64,000 nucleotides of DNA from Hyphomonadaceae bacterium (GCA_013001295.1 JABDMW010000010.1:1-64000); one strand, 5' to 3'; shown: positions 27,224 through 37,500, numbered from the stretch's first letter. Notes: generated from the letters alone by a model not told the origin. Translations and numbers: made by a program.

Positions 27224-28306
27224 TTATGCTTTGAGCGCGGTACGGAAATTAATGAATTCCATTATATTTTGCAGATTGATAACGCCGACCAGTTGATTGT
27301 TTTTTTGCACGGCAATCAAATTCGGTTGATGGCTTATCAGCATATCGAACGCTTTTTCGAGCGGTGCATCGCTGGCGCATTGTGCGATTTCGCGCCGGGC
27401 ATAGTCGTTGACAGGTGCCAATTCACCTTGTTCCTTTAATCCCCGTAACAAGTCGATTTGGGTTAATATGCCGACCGGTTTGCCATGGTCGATAACCGGA
27501 AAGTCAGTTTGGGTGCCTGCCAGCGTTAGTTGAATGGCCTGCCTGAGCGTATCATGAGGGGACAGCGTCGAAAATTCTGTCAGCATGGCCTGTTTTGCAG
27601 TTTGTCCCGAAAGCATGGCTTTCAGGGTGACCATGCCCGATTCAGACGCTGCACCGAACCACACGAAAGCGGCAATAATGACAAGAAGTGGATTATAGAG
27701 AAGACCTAGCAAGCCAAAGAACAGCGCCAAGGTCTGTCCGGCCCTAGCCGCGATTTCTGTTGCTTTATCCCTCGGCATTCGAAACGACAATAAAGCTCTG
27801 AATACTCGTCCACCATCCATGGGGAATGCCGGCAGCAAATTGAAAATTACAAGCGAAATATTGACCATCATCAGTGCTGCAATCGAAAAACCGTTTTCCA
27901 ATTTTAGCTGCTCTATATTGACCGGAATATCGTTGAGCATGATCCATATCCATAGCCCAAATGCGATGACAACATTGACGGCGGGGCCTGCGAGCGCGAC
28001 GATGATTTCTTGTTTTGGGTCTTCGGGAAGTGTCTCAAATGTGGCCACGCCGCCGATGGGCAATAAGGTAATATGGCGTGTTTTATAGCCAAACCGCCGA
28101 GCGGTCAGCGCATGACCAAATTCATGCAAAACCACGCAGGCAAAAAGCGTTATGACGAAGCTGATGCCCGAAATCACCGCCTGCCAGCTTTGTCCGATAT
28201 TCCAGAAGACAATGCCGATCCACACCAGGAAAATCAAAAAAGTTGCATGGATATAAATATCTATCCCGGCAACCCTCAACAGCTTCCACGACCATTTCAC
28301 GTTCAA
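27224..28306 (-). CDS. Site-2-type metalloprotease (M50) with C-terminal CBS pair
   Basis: A 360-residue membrane protease. The zinc motif HEFGH (His61, Glu62, His65) lies in an early membrane helix, and the third ligand is in LLPAFPMDGGRVF (Asp about 164). Residues about 240-355 form two CBS domains, which usually bind adenine nucleotides. Such proteins cut substrates within the membrane, often in signalling. The gene starts 18 bp after an SDR gene that has a FixK box, so it is probably induced at low oxygen and may link energy state to proteolysis. The substrate is unknown. Confidence 0.9.
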   Translation of the reverse strand: MNVKWSWKLLRVAGIDIYIHATFLIFLVWIGIVFWNIGQSWQAVISGISFVITLFACVVLHEFGHALTARRFGYKTRHITLLPIGGVATFETLPEDPKQEIIVALAGPAVNVVIAFGLWIWIMLNDIPVNIEQLKLENGFSIAALMMVNISLVIFNLLPAFPMDGGRVFRALLSFRMPRDKATEIAARAGQTLALFFGLLGLLYNPLLVIIAAFVWFGAASESGMVTLKAMLSGQTAKQAMLTEFSTLSPHDTLRQAIQLTLAGTQTDFPVIDHGKPVGILTQIDLLRGLKEQGELAPVNDYARREIAQCASDAPLEKAFDMLISHQPNLIAVQKNNQLVGVINLQNIMEFINFRTALKA

Positions 28307-28324
28307 CCGTCCAATCGTTGATTT

Positions 28325-29095
28325 TCAGGCCGCCACATAGCCGCCGTCTACGGGCAAGTGGACTCCTGTGACGAATGAGGCCTCGGGTGAACAAAGCCAG
28401 ACAATAGCTGCAGCGGTTTCTTCGGGTTCACCTATCCGGCCCATAGGATGGAGTGGATCCATCATTTGCCGCGAATTTTGGGCGCCATCAGTAGCTTGAT
28501 CAGCAACCGAGTCCAGCATGTCGGTATTGATCCCGCCGGGGCAAATCGAGTTTACGCGGATCCCGTCCTTGGCGTATTCAAGAGCGCCGTTCTTGGTCAG
28601 GCCGTTCACCGCATGCTTTGAAGCAACATAAGCTGCCAATCCCGGAAAACCGATAAGACCGGCAATGGAGGCCAGATTGACAATCGCACCGCCGTTGGTT
28701 TTCAGCATGGCATCGATTTCCGCGCGCATACAGTAGAATACGCCCTTGATATTGACGTCGACAATACGGTCAAAATTATCATCGTCCTGCTCTACCAGAT
28801 TAGCCATACTTCCCAATATGCCGGCATTGTTTACGGCGCAGTCCAATCGGCCATATGTCGCGATCGTTTTGGCAATAAGGTTTTCAACGTCTGCTTTTTT
28901 CGAAACGTCGGCGCGGATGAAAATAGCGTCACCACGCGATTTCCGGATTTGTGATGCGGTTTCTTCCCCGTCTTTCCTATTTACATCCGAAACAACAACT
29001 TTCGCGCCTTCAGCCGCAAACTTCAATGCCGTTTGCCGCCCGATACCGGCACCGGATCCGGTAACCATGGCAATTTTTCGGTCTACAAGTCCCAT
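28325..29095 (-). CDS. SDR-family oxidoreductase
   Basis: A 256-residue classical short-chain dehydrogenase. The ATG at 29095 was chosen because it puts the Rossmann motif TGSGAGIG at the usual distance from the N-terminus. It also shows NNAGILG and the active-site YVASK motif after NLASIAG. Closest in style to glucose-1-dehydrogenase or 3-ketoacyl reductase-like SDRs, but the substrate cannot be told. It leads a two-gene - strand unit with the M50/CBS protease, behind a perfect FixK box. Confidence 0.85.
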   Translation of the reverse strand: MGLVDRKIAMVTGSGAGIGRQTALKFAAEGAKVVVSDVNRKDGEETASQIRKSRGDAIFIRADVSKKADVENLIAKTIATYGRLDCAVNNAGILGSMANLVEQDDDNFDRIVDVNIKGVFYCMRAEIDAMLKTNGGAIVNLASIAGLIGFPGLAAYVASKHAVNGLTKNGALEYAKDGIRVNSICPGGINTDMLDSVADQATDGAQNSRQMMDPLHPMGRIGEPEETAAAIVWLCSPEASFVTGVHLPVDGGYVAA

Positions 29096-29144
29096 CGCGG
29101 CAACCTTTCTTTCCGAAAAGTTACCTTCAGGCCTATTTGCTGAA

Positions 29145-29158
29145 TTGACGACTATCAA
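29145..29158 (-). promoter_or_regulatory. FNR/FixK box upstream of the SDR-M50 unit
   Basis: TTGACGACTATCAA matches TTGA-N6-TCAA exactly and lies 50 bp upstream of the SDR start codon, almost the same geometry as the cco and usp boxes. Confidence 0.75.
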
Positions 29159-29611
29159 TTTTGCACAGAATCAGATCTCAGGATTTCAGTTTTGGAGCAT
29201 TTCGCACAGTATCAGCAGCTCAATCGCAATTTTCGACGCATCGGAAAGACCTGAACCATCGATCGTCAAGTCTGTAGTATTTCTTAAGTGGCTTCCCGAA
29301 CTTATGAGGCTCGCGACAAACGATAATTCTGGTCGCCTATACATGTAGGGAGCAAGCTGGAAATTTGACCGTGATCAAAATTTATAACGAAGAATCAGAT
29401 ATCCAGATCATGTTGTAACAAGGAGTAGACTTATAGGCACAACATCCCAGCTAATCCAAGCTGATTAATTCGAGACAAGAGTCGATAGGAATACGGTGAA
29501 TGGTTGCGACGGGGCCCGGATCGGATTGGCGTGAGCGCGTTGAGTTTACTTTACGTGGATCGTATTTCCTCCGGGCTTTCTGTACTGCTAGTCTCATGGC
29601 GAGAAATCCGC
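29159..29611. other. Divergent intergenic region between the SDR and PolX-N genes
   Basis: About 450 bp without a convincing gene. It contains the FixK box at 29365-29378. An AAGGAG at about 29420 is followed by no usable start codon. A reading frame continuous with the downstream gene opens from a TTG at 29504, but it has no homology-like features before the ATG at 29612. No RNA gene or repeat was recognised. Confidence 0.6.
29365..29378 (+). promoter_or_regulatory. FNR/FixK box upstream of the PolX-N gene
   Basis: TTGACCGTGATCAA matches TTGA-N6-TCAA. It lies about 240 bp before the chosen start of the PolX-N gene, so a long leader or an upstream start would be needed. It is a second box in the same divergent region as the site at 29145-29158. 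Confidence 0.65.
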
Positions 29612-30076
29612 ATGAATGGATATATATCTAACGATGACATTGTTGCGGTCTTATACGATTTCGCGGAGTTATTGGAGATCGATGGAGCCGACCCGTTTCG
29701 CGTACAGGCTTATCGGGCAGCGGCGGCGACTGTCACCAATCTCCCGAAGCAGGCTGCGGAAATTGTCGGCAACGATGGGGATTTAACCCGTTTACCCAAT
29801 ATTGGAACTGAAATCGCCCGCAATATCGTCGAAATAATCCGAACCGGTGAGATGGCAGAGCTTGAGGAACTCGAGCATTCCATGCCCGTGCATCTTGTTG
29901 AACTGGCGCGCATTCCCGGATTGGGGGCAAAACGCGTCAAAGCGATCGTCAAAAATATCGATGTGTTCTCACCGGGCAGAATTTATCAAGCCGCCTGTTC
30001 CGGCAAACTGGCAGAAATTCCAGGCATCGGAGAAAAGACTCAAGCTTCGATCAAGCAACACTTTGCGCCAAATTGA
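29612..30076 (+). CDS. Stand-alone helix-hairpin-helix protein resembling the PolX N-terminal domain
   Basis: A 154-residue protein matching only the N-terminal part of bacterial family X DNA polymerases. That part is the 8-kDa-like helical domain (LEIDGADPFRVQAYRAAA) followed by helix-hairpin-helix motifs IPGLGAKRV and IPGIGEKT. The nucleotidyltransferase palm and PHP domains are missing, and the frame ends cleanly, so it is probably a genuine short form that binds gapped or damaged DNA. The ATG at 29612 matches the usual PolX start, although the frame stays open upstream to about 29504. It is placed downstream of a FixK box. Confidence 0.75.
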   Translation: MNGYISNDDIVAVLYDFAELLEIDGADPFRVQAYRAAAATVTNLPKQAAEIVGNDGDLTRLPNIGTEIARNIVEIIRTGEMAELEELEHSMPVHLVELARIPGLGAKRVKAIVKNIDVFSPGRIYQAACSGKLAEIPGIGEKTQASIKQHFAPN

Positions 30077-30118
30077 GCCGTACACTGTGGGGAACCGGGA
30101 AGAAGAGCGCTTGATGAT

Positions 30119-31186
30119 CTAAAGTCCGTTATCGTAGAGTATACTGTCGCTACCAGCCGGTAATCGGACGATGGTCCCGTCCTCACTGACCGTTATTTTA
30201 CTGGCGAATTCATCCGCTGCACCTTTAACAAACATCGGAATTAACGCATCATTCGGAAGCATTGGCACAATATGATACAAGACCAGCGCTTTCGCCCCGG
30301 CGGCTTCAGCGGTTTTCGCCGCGTCAACGGGTGATGTATGATAGTCTCGGATATCATACATGATCTTGGCCATTCGCTTGGCGCCATTGTTTTCGGCGCC
30401 GGCCTGCATGGTTTTGACCATGTCCATGTTCAACGCTTCATGAAAAAGTACATCGACACCTTTTGAAGCCTCTGCGACATTTGGGTCATAGGCGGTGTCG
30501 CCGGAAATGGCGATGGACCGGTCTTTGTAATCAATGCGGTAGCCAAAGGCGGGGGAAACCGGTTCGTGATTGACTTTAAAGGCGGTGATTTTGATATCTC
30601 CGTCGATCAACACAAGCTGACTATCAGCGGTGAAGTCAATTTCATTTGCGGTCGCCCCAAATCCGGATGGATTGGCAATGTCAGTGCCGTGGTGCGCCGT
30701 GCGATATGTACTATCGATCCGGTAGGCCGCATTAAAACCATCCACTACTTTTGTCGTTCCGACCGGTCCGGAAACGGGTGTAGGTGTTGACCGATTGCCG
30801 TTTATCCATGTCCCCAATAGCATTTCGCCGAGTCCGTCTAAATGATCGGAATGAAGATGGGTCAGGAATATCTGTTCGGTTCGACCGGTTGGAAATCCCA
30901 TTGGACCGAGATTGCGGGACCCGCCGGATCCCGCGTCAAAAACAAAAGCCTGATTGCCTGCCAAGACGCCGATACAGGGACCGCTTCTTTTAGGGTCGGG
31001 CAGAGGCGAACCCGCACCGCATATATAGACGTGCAACCCGTCTTCGAGATTTACAGTTCTGTCGACGCCCAGATTTTGCGACACCATTTTGGCAAAACCT
31101 TTTTCAACCAGTTTCGGTTTGGCGATTTGGAGACCAACAAATAAAACTGCAATTAGCGCTATGCCAACAGTTAGAAATTTTTTCAC
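30119..31186 (-). CDS. MBL-fold metallohydrolase with N-terminal membrane anchor
   Basis: A 355-residue protein with an N-terminal hydrophobic segment (about 5-22), so it is probably periplasmic or membrane-anchored. The metallo-beta-lactamase core has the zinc motif LTHLHSDHLDGLG, the later NHEPVSPAFGYR and GDTAYDPNVAE. This layout resembles tRNase Z-like or arylsulfatase-like MBL hydrolases. The substrate is unknown. Its start overlaps the stop of the DsbA-like gene by 4 bp, so the two are translated together. Confidence 0.85.
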   Translation of the reverse strand: MKKFLTVGIALIAVLFVGLQIAKPKLVEKGFAKMVSQNLGVDRTVNLEDGLHVYICGAGSPLPDPKRSGPCIGVLAGNQAFVFDAGSGGSRNLGPMGFPTGRTEQIFLTHLHSDHLDGLGEMLLGTWINGNRSTPTPVSGPVGTTKVVDGFNAAYRIDSTYRTAHHGTDIANPSGFGATANEIDFTADSQLVLIDGDIKITAFKVNHEPVSPAFGYRIDYKDRSIAISGDTAYDPNVAEASKGVDVLFHEALNMDMVKTMQAGAENNGAKRMAKIMYDIRDYHTSPVDAAKTAEAAGAKALVLYHIVPMLPNDALIPMFVKGAADEFASKITVSEDGTIVRLPAGSDSILYDNGL

Positions 31187-32322
31187 GATTTACTCTCCAA
31201 TTTTTGCAAGGCGTGTTCCACAACCCAGAGCCGGTCCTGTCCCCAGGTAACGGTATCACCAACTCGAAAACTGGGCACGCCCCAGATTCCATGCTCCATC
31301 ATTTCTTTTTGGTTGGCCTCGGCTTCCGCGCGCCAATCATTATTGCCTAATACATCTTTAGCTTCGTTCCAGACAAGCCCGGCACGCTCGACAATTTTTC
31401 GAAGACCTTTGGGGCGTCCAGCGTCTATCCCTTCCGACCAGACAGCTTTCAGCCAGTTTTGAACATATTCGTAATCACGGCCTTGGGCTCGGGCCCACGG
31501 AATTAAAGAATATCCGAGTTCTACGGGCTTGCCGACGGGATCCAGAACTTTCCCAAAAGGAACCCCCAAACGCCGGGCTTCCCGTGCCGTATCGAGGGGA
31601 ATATACTTTTTCTTGGCCGGCGGTACTGGCAGCCCGCGCATGACCATAGGAAGCACAAATCGGAGCCTTAAATCTGCGCTATACGCATCAGCCAGTTTCT
31701 TAACGCGGTCCGGTACAATGGCCGTGTAGGGGGAGCGAAATGACAGATACCAATGCAGTTCGGCGCCCGTATTGCCCCGACCCGTGGGAACAATTGGCGG
31801 CGTATATATTGCTGTGTCAGCGGCGCCCGTACGTTCTAATCCAAGGTCGGCGAGCCGGATTTCCAGATAGTGCAACCGATCCAGGCCCCAATACCATTCG
31901 CCGCCATAATAAAGCATGCCACCAAGATAGTGGCCTAATTCTTCCCGCCGCGCGTCGGCGACGGATGTATTTTCCGCAGGTGCATTGTCTTGGATTTGAA
32001 AATCTATACGGGCCTTCTTGGCCAAGCGCATGGCATCCATTTTGGCGTAGTCTTTGAGTTTTTCACGTTCCGGGGCGGCACCGTCATCGGGAGGACTCAC
32101 CAAATGGATTGCGAGATTAACATCGTATTTATTTTGAAAATCCGGCAAAACTTTTTCAAGTAGTTGTGAATACGGATCTGTGGGATCGTGAAAAAATTCC
32201 ACGAGATGATCAGCCCCGGCCTTCATGCGAGTCCGTTCAAACTGCGCCCGTTGTTTGTCCAGGCGTTTTTTTGACAACATACGCTGCGCGAGCTTTGGAA
32301 CGATGAAAGACTTTACACTCAT
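31183..32322 (-). CDS. Duplicated DsbA/HCCA-isomerase-family thioredoxin-fold protein
   Basis: A 379-residue cytoplasmic protein made of two related thioredoxin-like (DSBA, kappa-GST) domains. The first carries VEFFHDPTDPYS near residue 42 and the second WYLSFRSPYTAI near residue 200. Single-domain relatives are 2-hydroxychromene-2-carboxylate isomerases and kappa-class glutathione transferases of about 200 residues, which use a Ser in the SPY motif. No CxxC is present, so it is not a disulfide oxidase. The C-terminal WGVPSFRVG is the usual cis-Pro segment. The substrate is unknown. It is coupled to the MBL hydrolase. Confidence 0.82.
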   Translation of the reverse strand: MSVKSFIVPKLAQRMLSKKRLDKQRAQFERTRMKAGADHLVEFFHDPTDPYSQLLEKVLPDFQNKYDVNLAIHLVSPPDDGAAPEREKLKDYAKMDAMRLAKKARIDFQIQDNAPAENTSVADARREELGHYLGGMLYYGGEWYWGLDRLHYLEIRLADLGLERTGAADTAIYTPPIVPTGRGNTGAELHWYLSFRSPYTAIVPDRVKKLADAYSADLRLRFVLPMVMRGLPVPPAKKKYIPLDTAREARRLGVPFGKVLDPVGKPVELGYSLIPWARAQGRDYEYVQNWLKAVWSEGIDAGRPKGLRKIVERAGLVWNEAKDVLGNNDWRAEAEANQKEMMEHGIWGVPSFRVGDTVTWGQDRLWVVEHALQKLESKS

Positions 32323-32399
32323 ACTTTGTCTTAGTGTGTATGAGAAAAAATGTCTTTATTTTATATCGGACAATTTTTCGGTCCGAGGGGAATTGGTTC

Positions 32400-34592
32400 C
32401 TATTTGACGAGAAAGACCGTTTCTTCAATATATGCGATCTGTTGATCGTTGTTAAAAACTGTCGCTTCAACCGCATGTTCGCCGCGCTTGACCGGCCAGA
32501 CATATTTACTGCCTTTTGCTTTTACTTTTTCACCATTGATTTCCCAGATCACGTGATCATTTTCTGAAATCCCCTGGATATGGAATTCCATAGCCTGGGA
32601 ATCAGCCGGCACACGTGGGTCGTAAGCCACATGCAGTCCATTAACCGGAAGTCGCAGCCGGATCGGTATGGACGTGTTGTACGCGACGCTGTCCGCTTGG
32701 CCTATGGAACCGTTCACGAACCATTCTGAATATTTTGCACACGTTTCTGGGTTGGCTTGTTCCGATCCTTTGCAGATATCCCGTTTCACCAATTTTGCAT
32801 GAACGGGCAGAGGGCGGGTTTCCTGGTGTTTATTCAGCTCCGAGAAGACACTTCTCAGCAACAGGGCTGGTCCCACCGAACCGGTCAGACCATCAGTTGG
32901 TTGTTGATCAAGATTGCCCATCCATACGCCGACAGTATACCGGTAATTAAACCCGACGGCCCAGCTATCGCGGTAATCACTCGACGTGCCAGTTTTAACT
33001 GCGGTCTGCACGGGGAAATTTAAAACGCTATAGGCGCCAAATTCCAATTCCCGGGCTTTCGGGTCTGACAGGATTAGCCCGAGCAAAGAAGCCAGTTCCG
33101 GGGCCATCACTCTGGTCGCGTCGGCATTGCCGTCGGCTTCCAAAAACGGTGTTAAGGGTTGGTGCACGCCACCATTAGCGATCGCAGCATAGGCTTCGAC
33201 CAATTCTAGAAGTGTGACGTCGCCGTTTCCGAGTGCAATCCCGTCGCCGTAAAAGATGGGATGATTGGACAGGCCTCTAAACCCAAATTTATGCAATCGA
33301 TCCAGATAGGCTTCCGCCCCGACAAATTGCAGGGCTTTCAAAGCTGGAATATTTAAAGAATTTCCAAGCGCCTGCCGCAAGGTGACATCGCCGTAAAATG
33401 TGCGGCTGTAGTTTTTATAGGCATGCAGTCCGTGTCCGACAGATTCCACCAAGGGCGCGTCTTCTATGATTGTCGCTGCCGTCCATCCTTTCTCCAGTGC
33501 CAACGCATAGAGAAATGGTTTTAAGGCTGAGCCCGGTTGTCTTGGAGTTGTCACTGCGTCGAAATATTTGCCCGGCGTATCCGTGCTATTCTTTCCCGCG
33601 ACCACCCAGGCCAGAATTTCGCCGTTTGTGTGATCGATAGCCAGGACTGCCCCATTGTGCACATTCTTGTTTCTTAAATGCGCGAGACGTTCATCGAGCA
33701 GGGTCTGTACGCGGTTTTGCAAATTCGCATTGAGCGTCGTTTTGATTTTTGGCCATCCCGCATTTGGGGCTTGCTGATGGGATTTGACATGGCCGACAAA
33801 TTCACTTGCTGCCACGGATAGACGCGGGGATCGCAAATCCAGAGGTTCTGCCAAGAGAGAGGCCTTTTGCTTTTCCGTCAGAACATCGTGGCGAACCAGA
33901 TTGCTGGCTAATCTTTCGATACCGCCTTCGACTTTCTTCGTGTCTTTCCATAAATCCATGCGGCTTGGTGCTCGCACCAAGACGATGAGGGCCAACATTT
34001 CTTTCTGGCTTAATGTGTCCAGATCCCGGTCAAAATAATAGTGCGCGGCCTGGGCAATGCCGCGACGATTAGCGGTGTAAGGAACCTGATTGAGATAAAA
34101 TTCAAGGATTTCATTCTTAGAAAAATTTTGCTCGAGGCGACCTGCTTCAAATCCCTCTATCCATCGCGCACCAATCGTTCGTCGTCTGGGGCGTAACATG
34201 CGCACGCATTGCTCGGTAATTGTGCTGGCGCCGCGCACGGACCTCAGCGCCAACACATTTGACTTTAAGGCTGCCAGACGGGCCAGCCAGTCCGGGCCAT
34301 TGTGAGCGTAGAAGCGCTTGTCTTCGGAAATGACGATGGCGTGTTTCAGAAAGTCCGGTATTTCATATAAGGATCTGATATCATGAACATTCCATTTGTT
34401 CTGGTAGGTGACGTTTAGCGGATCTCCAGCACGATCCAGAACCTGTACAAATTGGCTCGAGCGTAAAACCTTGTTAAAGGAATCGGGCGCGGCCTGGATA
34501 TTTTTAACCGTATATATGCCCAGAAATATGCAAAAGGCGGCTGCACAGATGACGCCGGAAAGGGCAAGTTTTATGACAATACTTCGGATCAT
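32400..34592 (-). CDS. pbpC: Penicillin-binding protein 1C
   Basis: A 730-residue bifunctional peptidoglycan synthase. It has an N-terminal membrane helix, then a glycosyltransferase 51 domain with the catalytic Glu90 in SEDKRFYAHNG. The transpeptidase domain shows SxxK (Ser355-Ala-Leu-Lys358), SLN and KTGTS. A C-terminal BiPBP_C domain completes the PbpC architecture. Its start shares one base with the stop of the large alpha-2-macroglobulin gene. The pair is conserved in many Proteobacteria, where the macroglobulin is thought to protect the periplasm and PbpC to repair the wall. Confidence 0.93.
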   Translation of the reverse strand: MIRSIVIKLALSGVICAAAFCIFLGIYTVKNIQAAPDSFNKVLRSSQFVQVLDRAGDPLNVTYQNKWNVHDIRSLYEIPDFLKHAIVISEDKRFYAHNGPDWLARLAALKSNVLALRSVRGASTITEQCVRMLRPRRRTIGARWIEGFEAGRLEQNFSKNEILEFYLNQVPYTANRRGIAQAAHYYFDRDLDTLSQKEMLALIVLVRAPSRMDLWKDTKKVEGGIERLASNLVRHDVLTEKQKASLLAEPLDLRSPRLSVAASEFVGHVKSHQQAPNAGWPKIKTTLNANLQNRVQTLLDERLAHLRNKNVHNGAVLAIDHTNGEILAWVVAGKNSTDTPGKYFDAVTTPRQPGSALKPFLYALALEKGWTAATIIEDAPLVESVGHGLHAYKNYSRTFYGDVTLRQALGNSLNIPALKALQFVGAEAYLDRLHKFGFRGLSNHPIFYGDGIALGNGDVTLLELVEAYAAIANGGVHQPLTPFLEADGNADATRVMAPELASLLGLILSDPKARELEFGAYSVLNFPVQTAVKTGTSSDYRDSWAVGFNYRYTVGVWMGNLDQQPTDGLTGSVGPALLLRSVFSELNKHQETRPLPVHAKLVKRDICKGSEQANPETCAKYSEWFVNGSIGQADSVAYNTSIPIRLRLPVNGLHVAYDPRVPADSQAMEFHIQGISENDHVIWEINGEKVKAKGSKYVWPVKRGEHAVEATVFNNDQQIAYIEETVFLVK

Positions 34593-37500
34593 TATTCTGT
34601 TGTGTCTGCACTCACTTTCAAAATCCCGGGCAAGCCTTTTCCGTAAATATCCGGATCGTACATTTCCTCACTGTGGACCGGCATTTTGGTAAATTCACCT
34701 TCAGCAATCGCTTGCGCTGTATAAGACAGGATATAATTGCCGGCCGGGAGATAGTCGGAATAAAACCGCGCTGCGTCATGACGCAATTCCTTGTGATAGA
34801 AACTCCACCGTGAAACACTGTAGTGAGCCCAGTCATCGAACTGGAACCACCAGGATCCGCCGGAGGCTTTAAACTCACCTTTATCCGCATCAACTGATGA
34901 GCTGGTCGCGAGATCGCGATTGATGGGTTCCAATCCACCCGGGATCGGATCATCTACGACAACGAAGTTGCGCGCCGTCGGCAAGGAGACGAAAATATCA
35001 ACGCGCACCAATTCACCACGCTTGATCTCAGCAGGGTTTTTGAGCAATTCCCATTTGTCATTGCGTTCGACATGGTATTCCTTGCGGATATCAATGCCAG
35101 CATTGGCGCGTTCGGCGCTGTCATCCAGCGGCGCATAGCTCATGCGTGTAGCATGATAGAGGCGGCCAGTGCCAAACCGTTCAACCTGAACCGTTTGTTT
35201 TTGACCGACCACAGAAGGGGTGATCTCCCGGCTGATGGTGACGGCTTCATCCGTCAGAGCTGCAAATGACGTCCTTCCGATTTCGCTGTCGTCGATCGCT
35301 ACACGAACCTGCAAATTAGGTGCCTGGTTTTCATACTTGCGCGCATAATCAACCAGACCGTTCATGCAAAAGACATTTTCCTGTGTATTTTCCCAATGAT
35401 CCCGTTTGCCTCTGGATTGTGTGATAGTACGCACCAGTTTGAACGGGATGTCGCCAACCATTGCGACGTCGCCCGGCATTCCTGATTGTTCAGTAAAGGA
35501 TGACAAGATAGCGCAATTGGCACGCAGCGGCGTCGCCAATATCCGGGAATAGCTGTCATCCAGGGTCTCATTAAAGGAGAACTTCCCGCCTGACTGCACG
35601 GAGCTTGCCAGGATACGACTTGAAACTTCCGTTACAATTTCTCCCGCGCCGTCGATTTTCAAAGCGGCTTGCAAATAGTGAGCCTGGCCGAATAAATCCA
35701 TATATTGAACATCATCACGGTAACGCTGCAGGTCGCTGAGTTTGATTTTATCGTGTTCAGCCAAGGCGGCCAAAGCCACAGCCCGAACGGACGAGGACAT
35801 GCCGCGGGAATAAAAAGTGGGAACCAGATCCTTGCGCAGCAGGCGGTCCAGATAAGCATGCAATTTGGCTTCAACTGGTGCAGGCACGTTATTGCCGCTA
35901 TCGCGCAGCCAATTGAACGACAGGGCCGTATACGCACTTAAATACGGACTGACATATTTGTCCTGCGCAATGAAATAGACCATGCCGCCATTGGGCGCTT
36001 GGTAATTGGCAGCCTGGTCCAGGGCTTGTTGGGGAAGCTTTTCACTGGCCGCCCAGGTTAAATCCTCCGGCATATAGTCTTCGAGATTTTGGTAATGCGA
36101 CGCCATCACGGCTTGCGATAATTTTGCCTCCCAGCCGGCATAGTCATAATCGCGCATATAGCGGAAAGCGCCGTCGATATTTCCGATCACAGACGGCGAA
36201 AGGACAACCGATACATCGCCCACATCCGGATGAATCCGGTCCGGGAACAAAAGCGATTCCGTGGCGAGACTTTCTGTCGTTGAACCGTAATTGGCGGCTG
36301 TATCCAATGAACGCCGCTTGTTGACGGTTAAGGTGTGTTCCATACCGTCGCCGTCGACCGCATCATTGGCTCGAACTTCGAACTGGATATGACCGGCGCG
36401 TATGGCCCGGCTTTGCGGTACCAAACCCGCCGCCATGGGCATGTAGACAGTTTCGCGTTTATAGGGCGGTAAGTCCACGATTTTCGAATAAGAACATACG
36501 GTGTCTTTGGTATTGTCATTGGCGGCCCGGCAAGCTTGTCCCGCTTTCAATGTCCCGGATGCAAGCACTTCCACATTTATTTTGCGCGGCTGATCAGTGC
36601 GGTTCATGACGCTAAATCCGGCCTTGAATGTGTCACCCTCGGTTACCTGATTGGGCATGACCGGTCTGACCTCGGTCGGGCGGTTGACCTTAAATTTGCC
36701 TTGACCCAATCCCATACGGTCACTGGGCGTGACTGCAAAGGCCAGGACCCGCCAACCCGTCAAATTGTCGGGGATTTCAAAACTGATTTCCGCGTCGCCA
36801 TCGGCGTTGGGAATGATGGACGGGTTCCAATAGCTGACATATTTAAACAAGGACCGCATACTGATATCAGCTCCACCATCACCGCCCGCATTCGCACCTT
36901 TCTTTTCAAATCTTTGGCGACCGATCAGGCGCGTCAGCAGGCTGAAATTACGAAGGTCGAGGCCGTCCAATTTATAAAAACCTTTATAAGGGTCAAAATA
37001 ATTGGCGCCGCCTTGCACAAGATCCAGAACCGCCTCATCAAGCACAACGACGGCCAGTTCTATGCTTTCCGTTTTGTCTTTGGTTTTCGGTTCGGCGTGG
37101 AGACTAATCTTGACCGTATCGCGTGGCCGATATACATCCTGATCGGCTTTTGCCGTGACGAGCATTTGCTTATACGGGTCGTTGACAGGAACTTCGACAT
37201 ACCCGGTTTTAAACGTGGGCTTACCTAGATCGACCTCGCCTTGTTTTGGCAATGGGGCTGCCACGCGCGGCGAGACGACAGTGACCGAGAAATAAAATCC
37301 GGGCATGAAGTCTTTCTCAATGTCAAACTCAATCACCGGCGTGCTGCCATCCAGTATCTGCACCCAGGATTTCAGGGCGCCATATCGTTCGACCGTGACC
37401 AGCGCTTGGGCGCCGGGGTAGGGGTTTTTGACCAGATAGCGGGCCGTATCGCCAATGGCATATTCCGTTGCTTCCGGGATAATTTGCAACGAATTGTCAT

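Noticed and set aside
29504-29611. Upstream extension of the PolX-N gene from a TTG codon
   Set aside because: The added 36 residues do not look like any part of the family, and the ATG at 29612 gives the usual N-terminus.
36536-37228. Long open frame (230 codons) on the + strand inside the macroglobulin gene
   Set aside because: Antisense shadow of a well-supported gene on the other strand; no ribosome-binding site and no protein-like motif.
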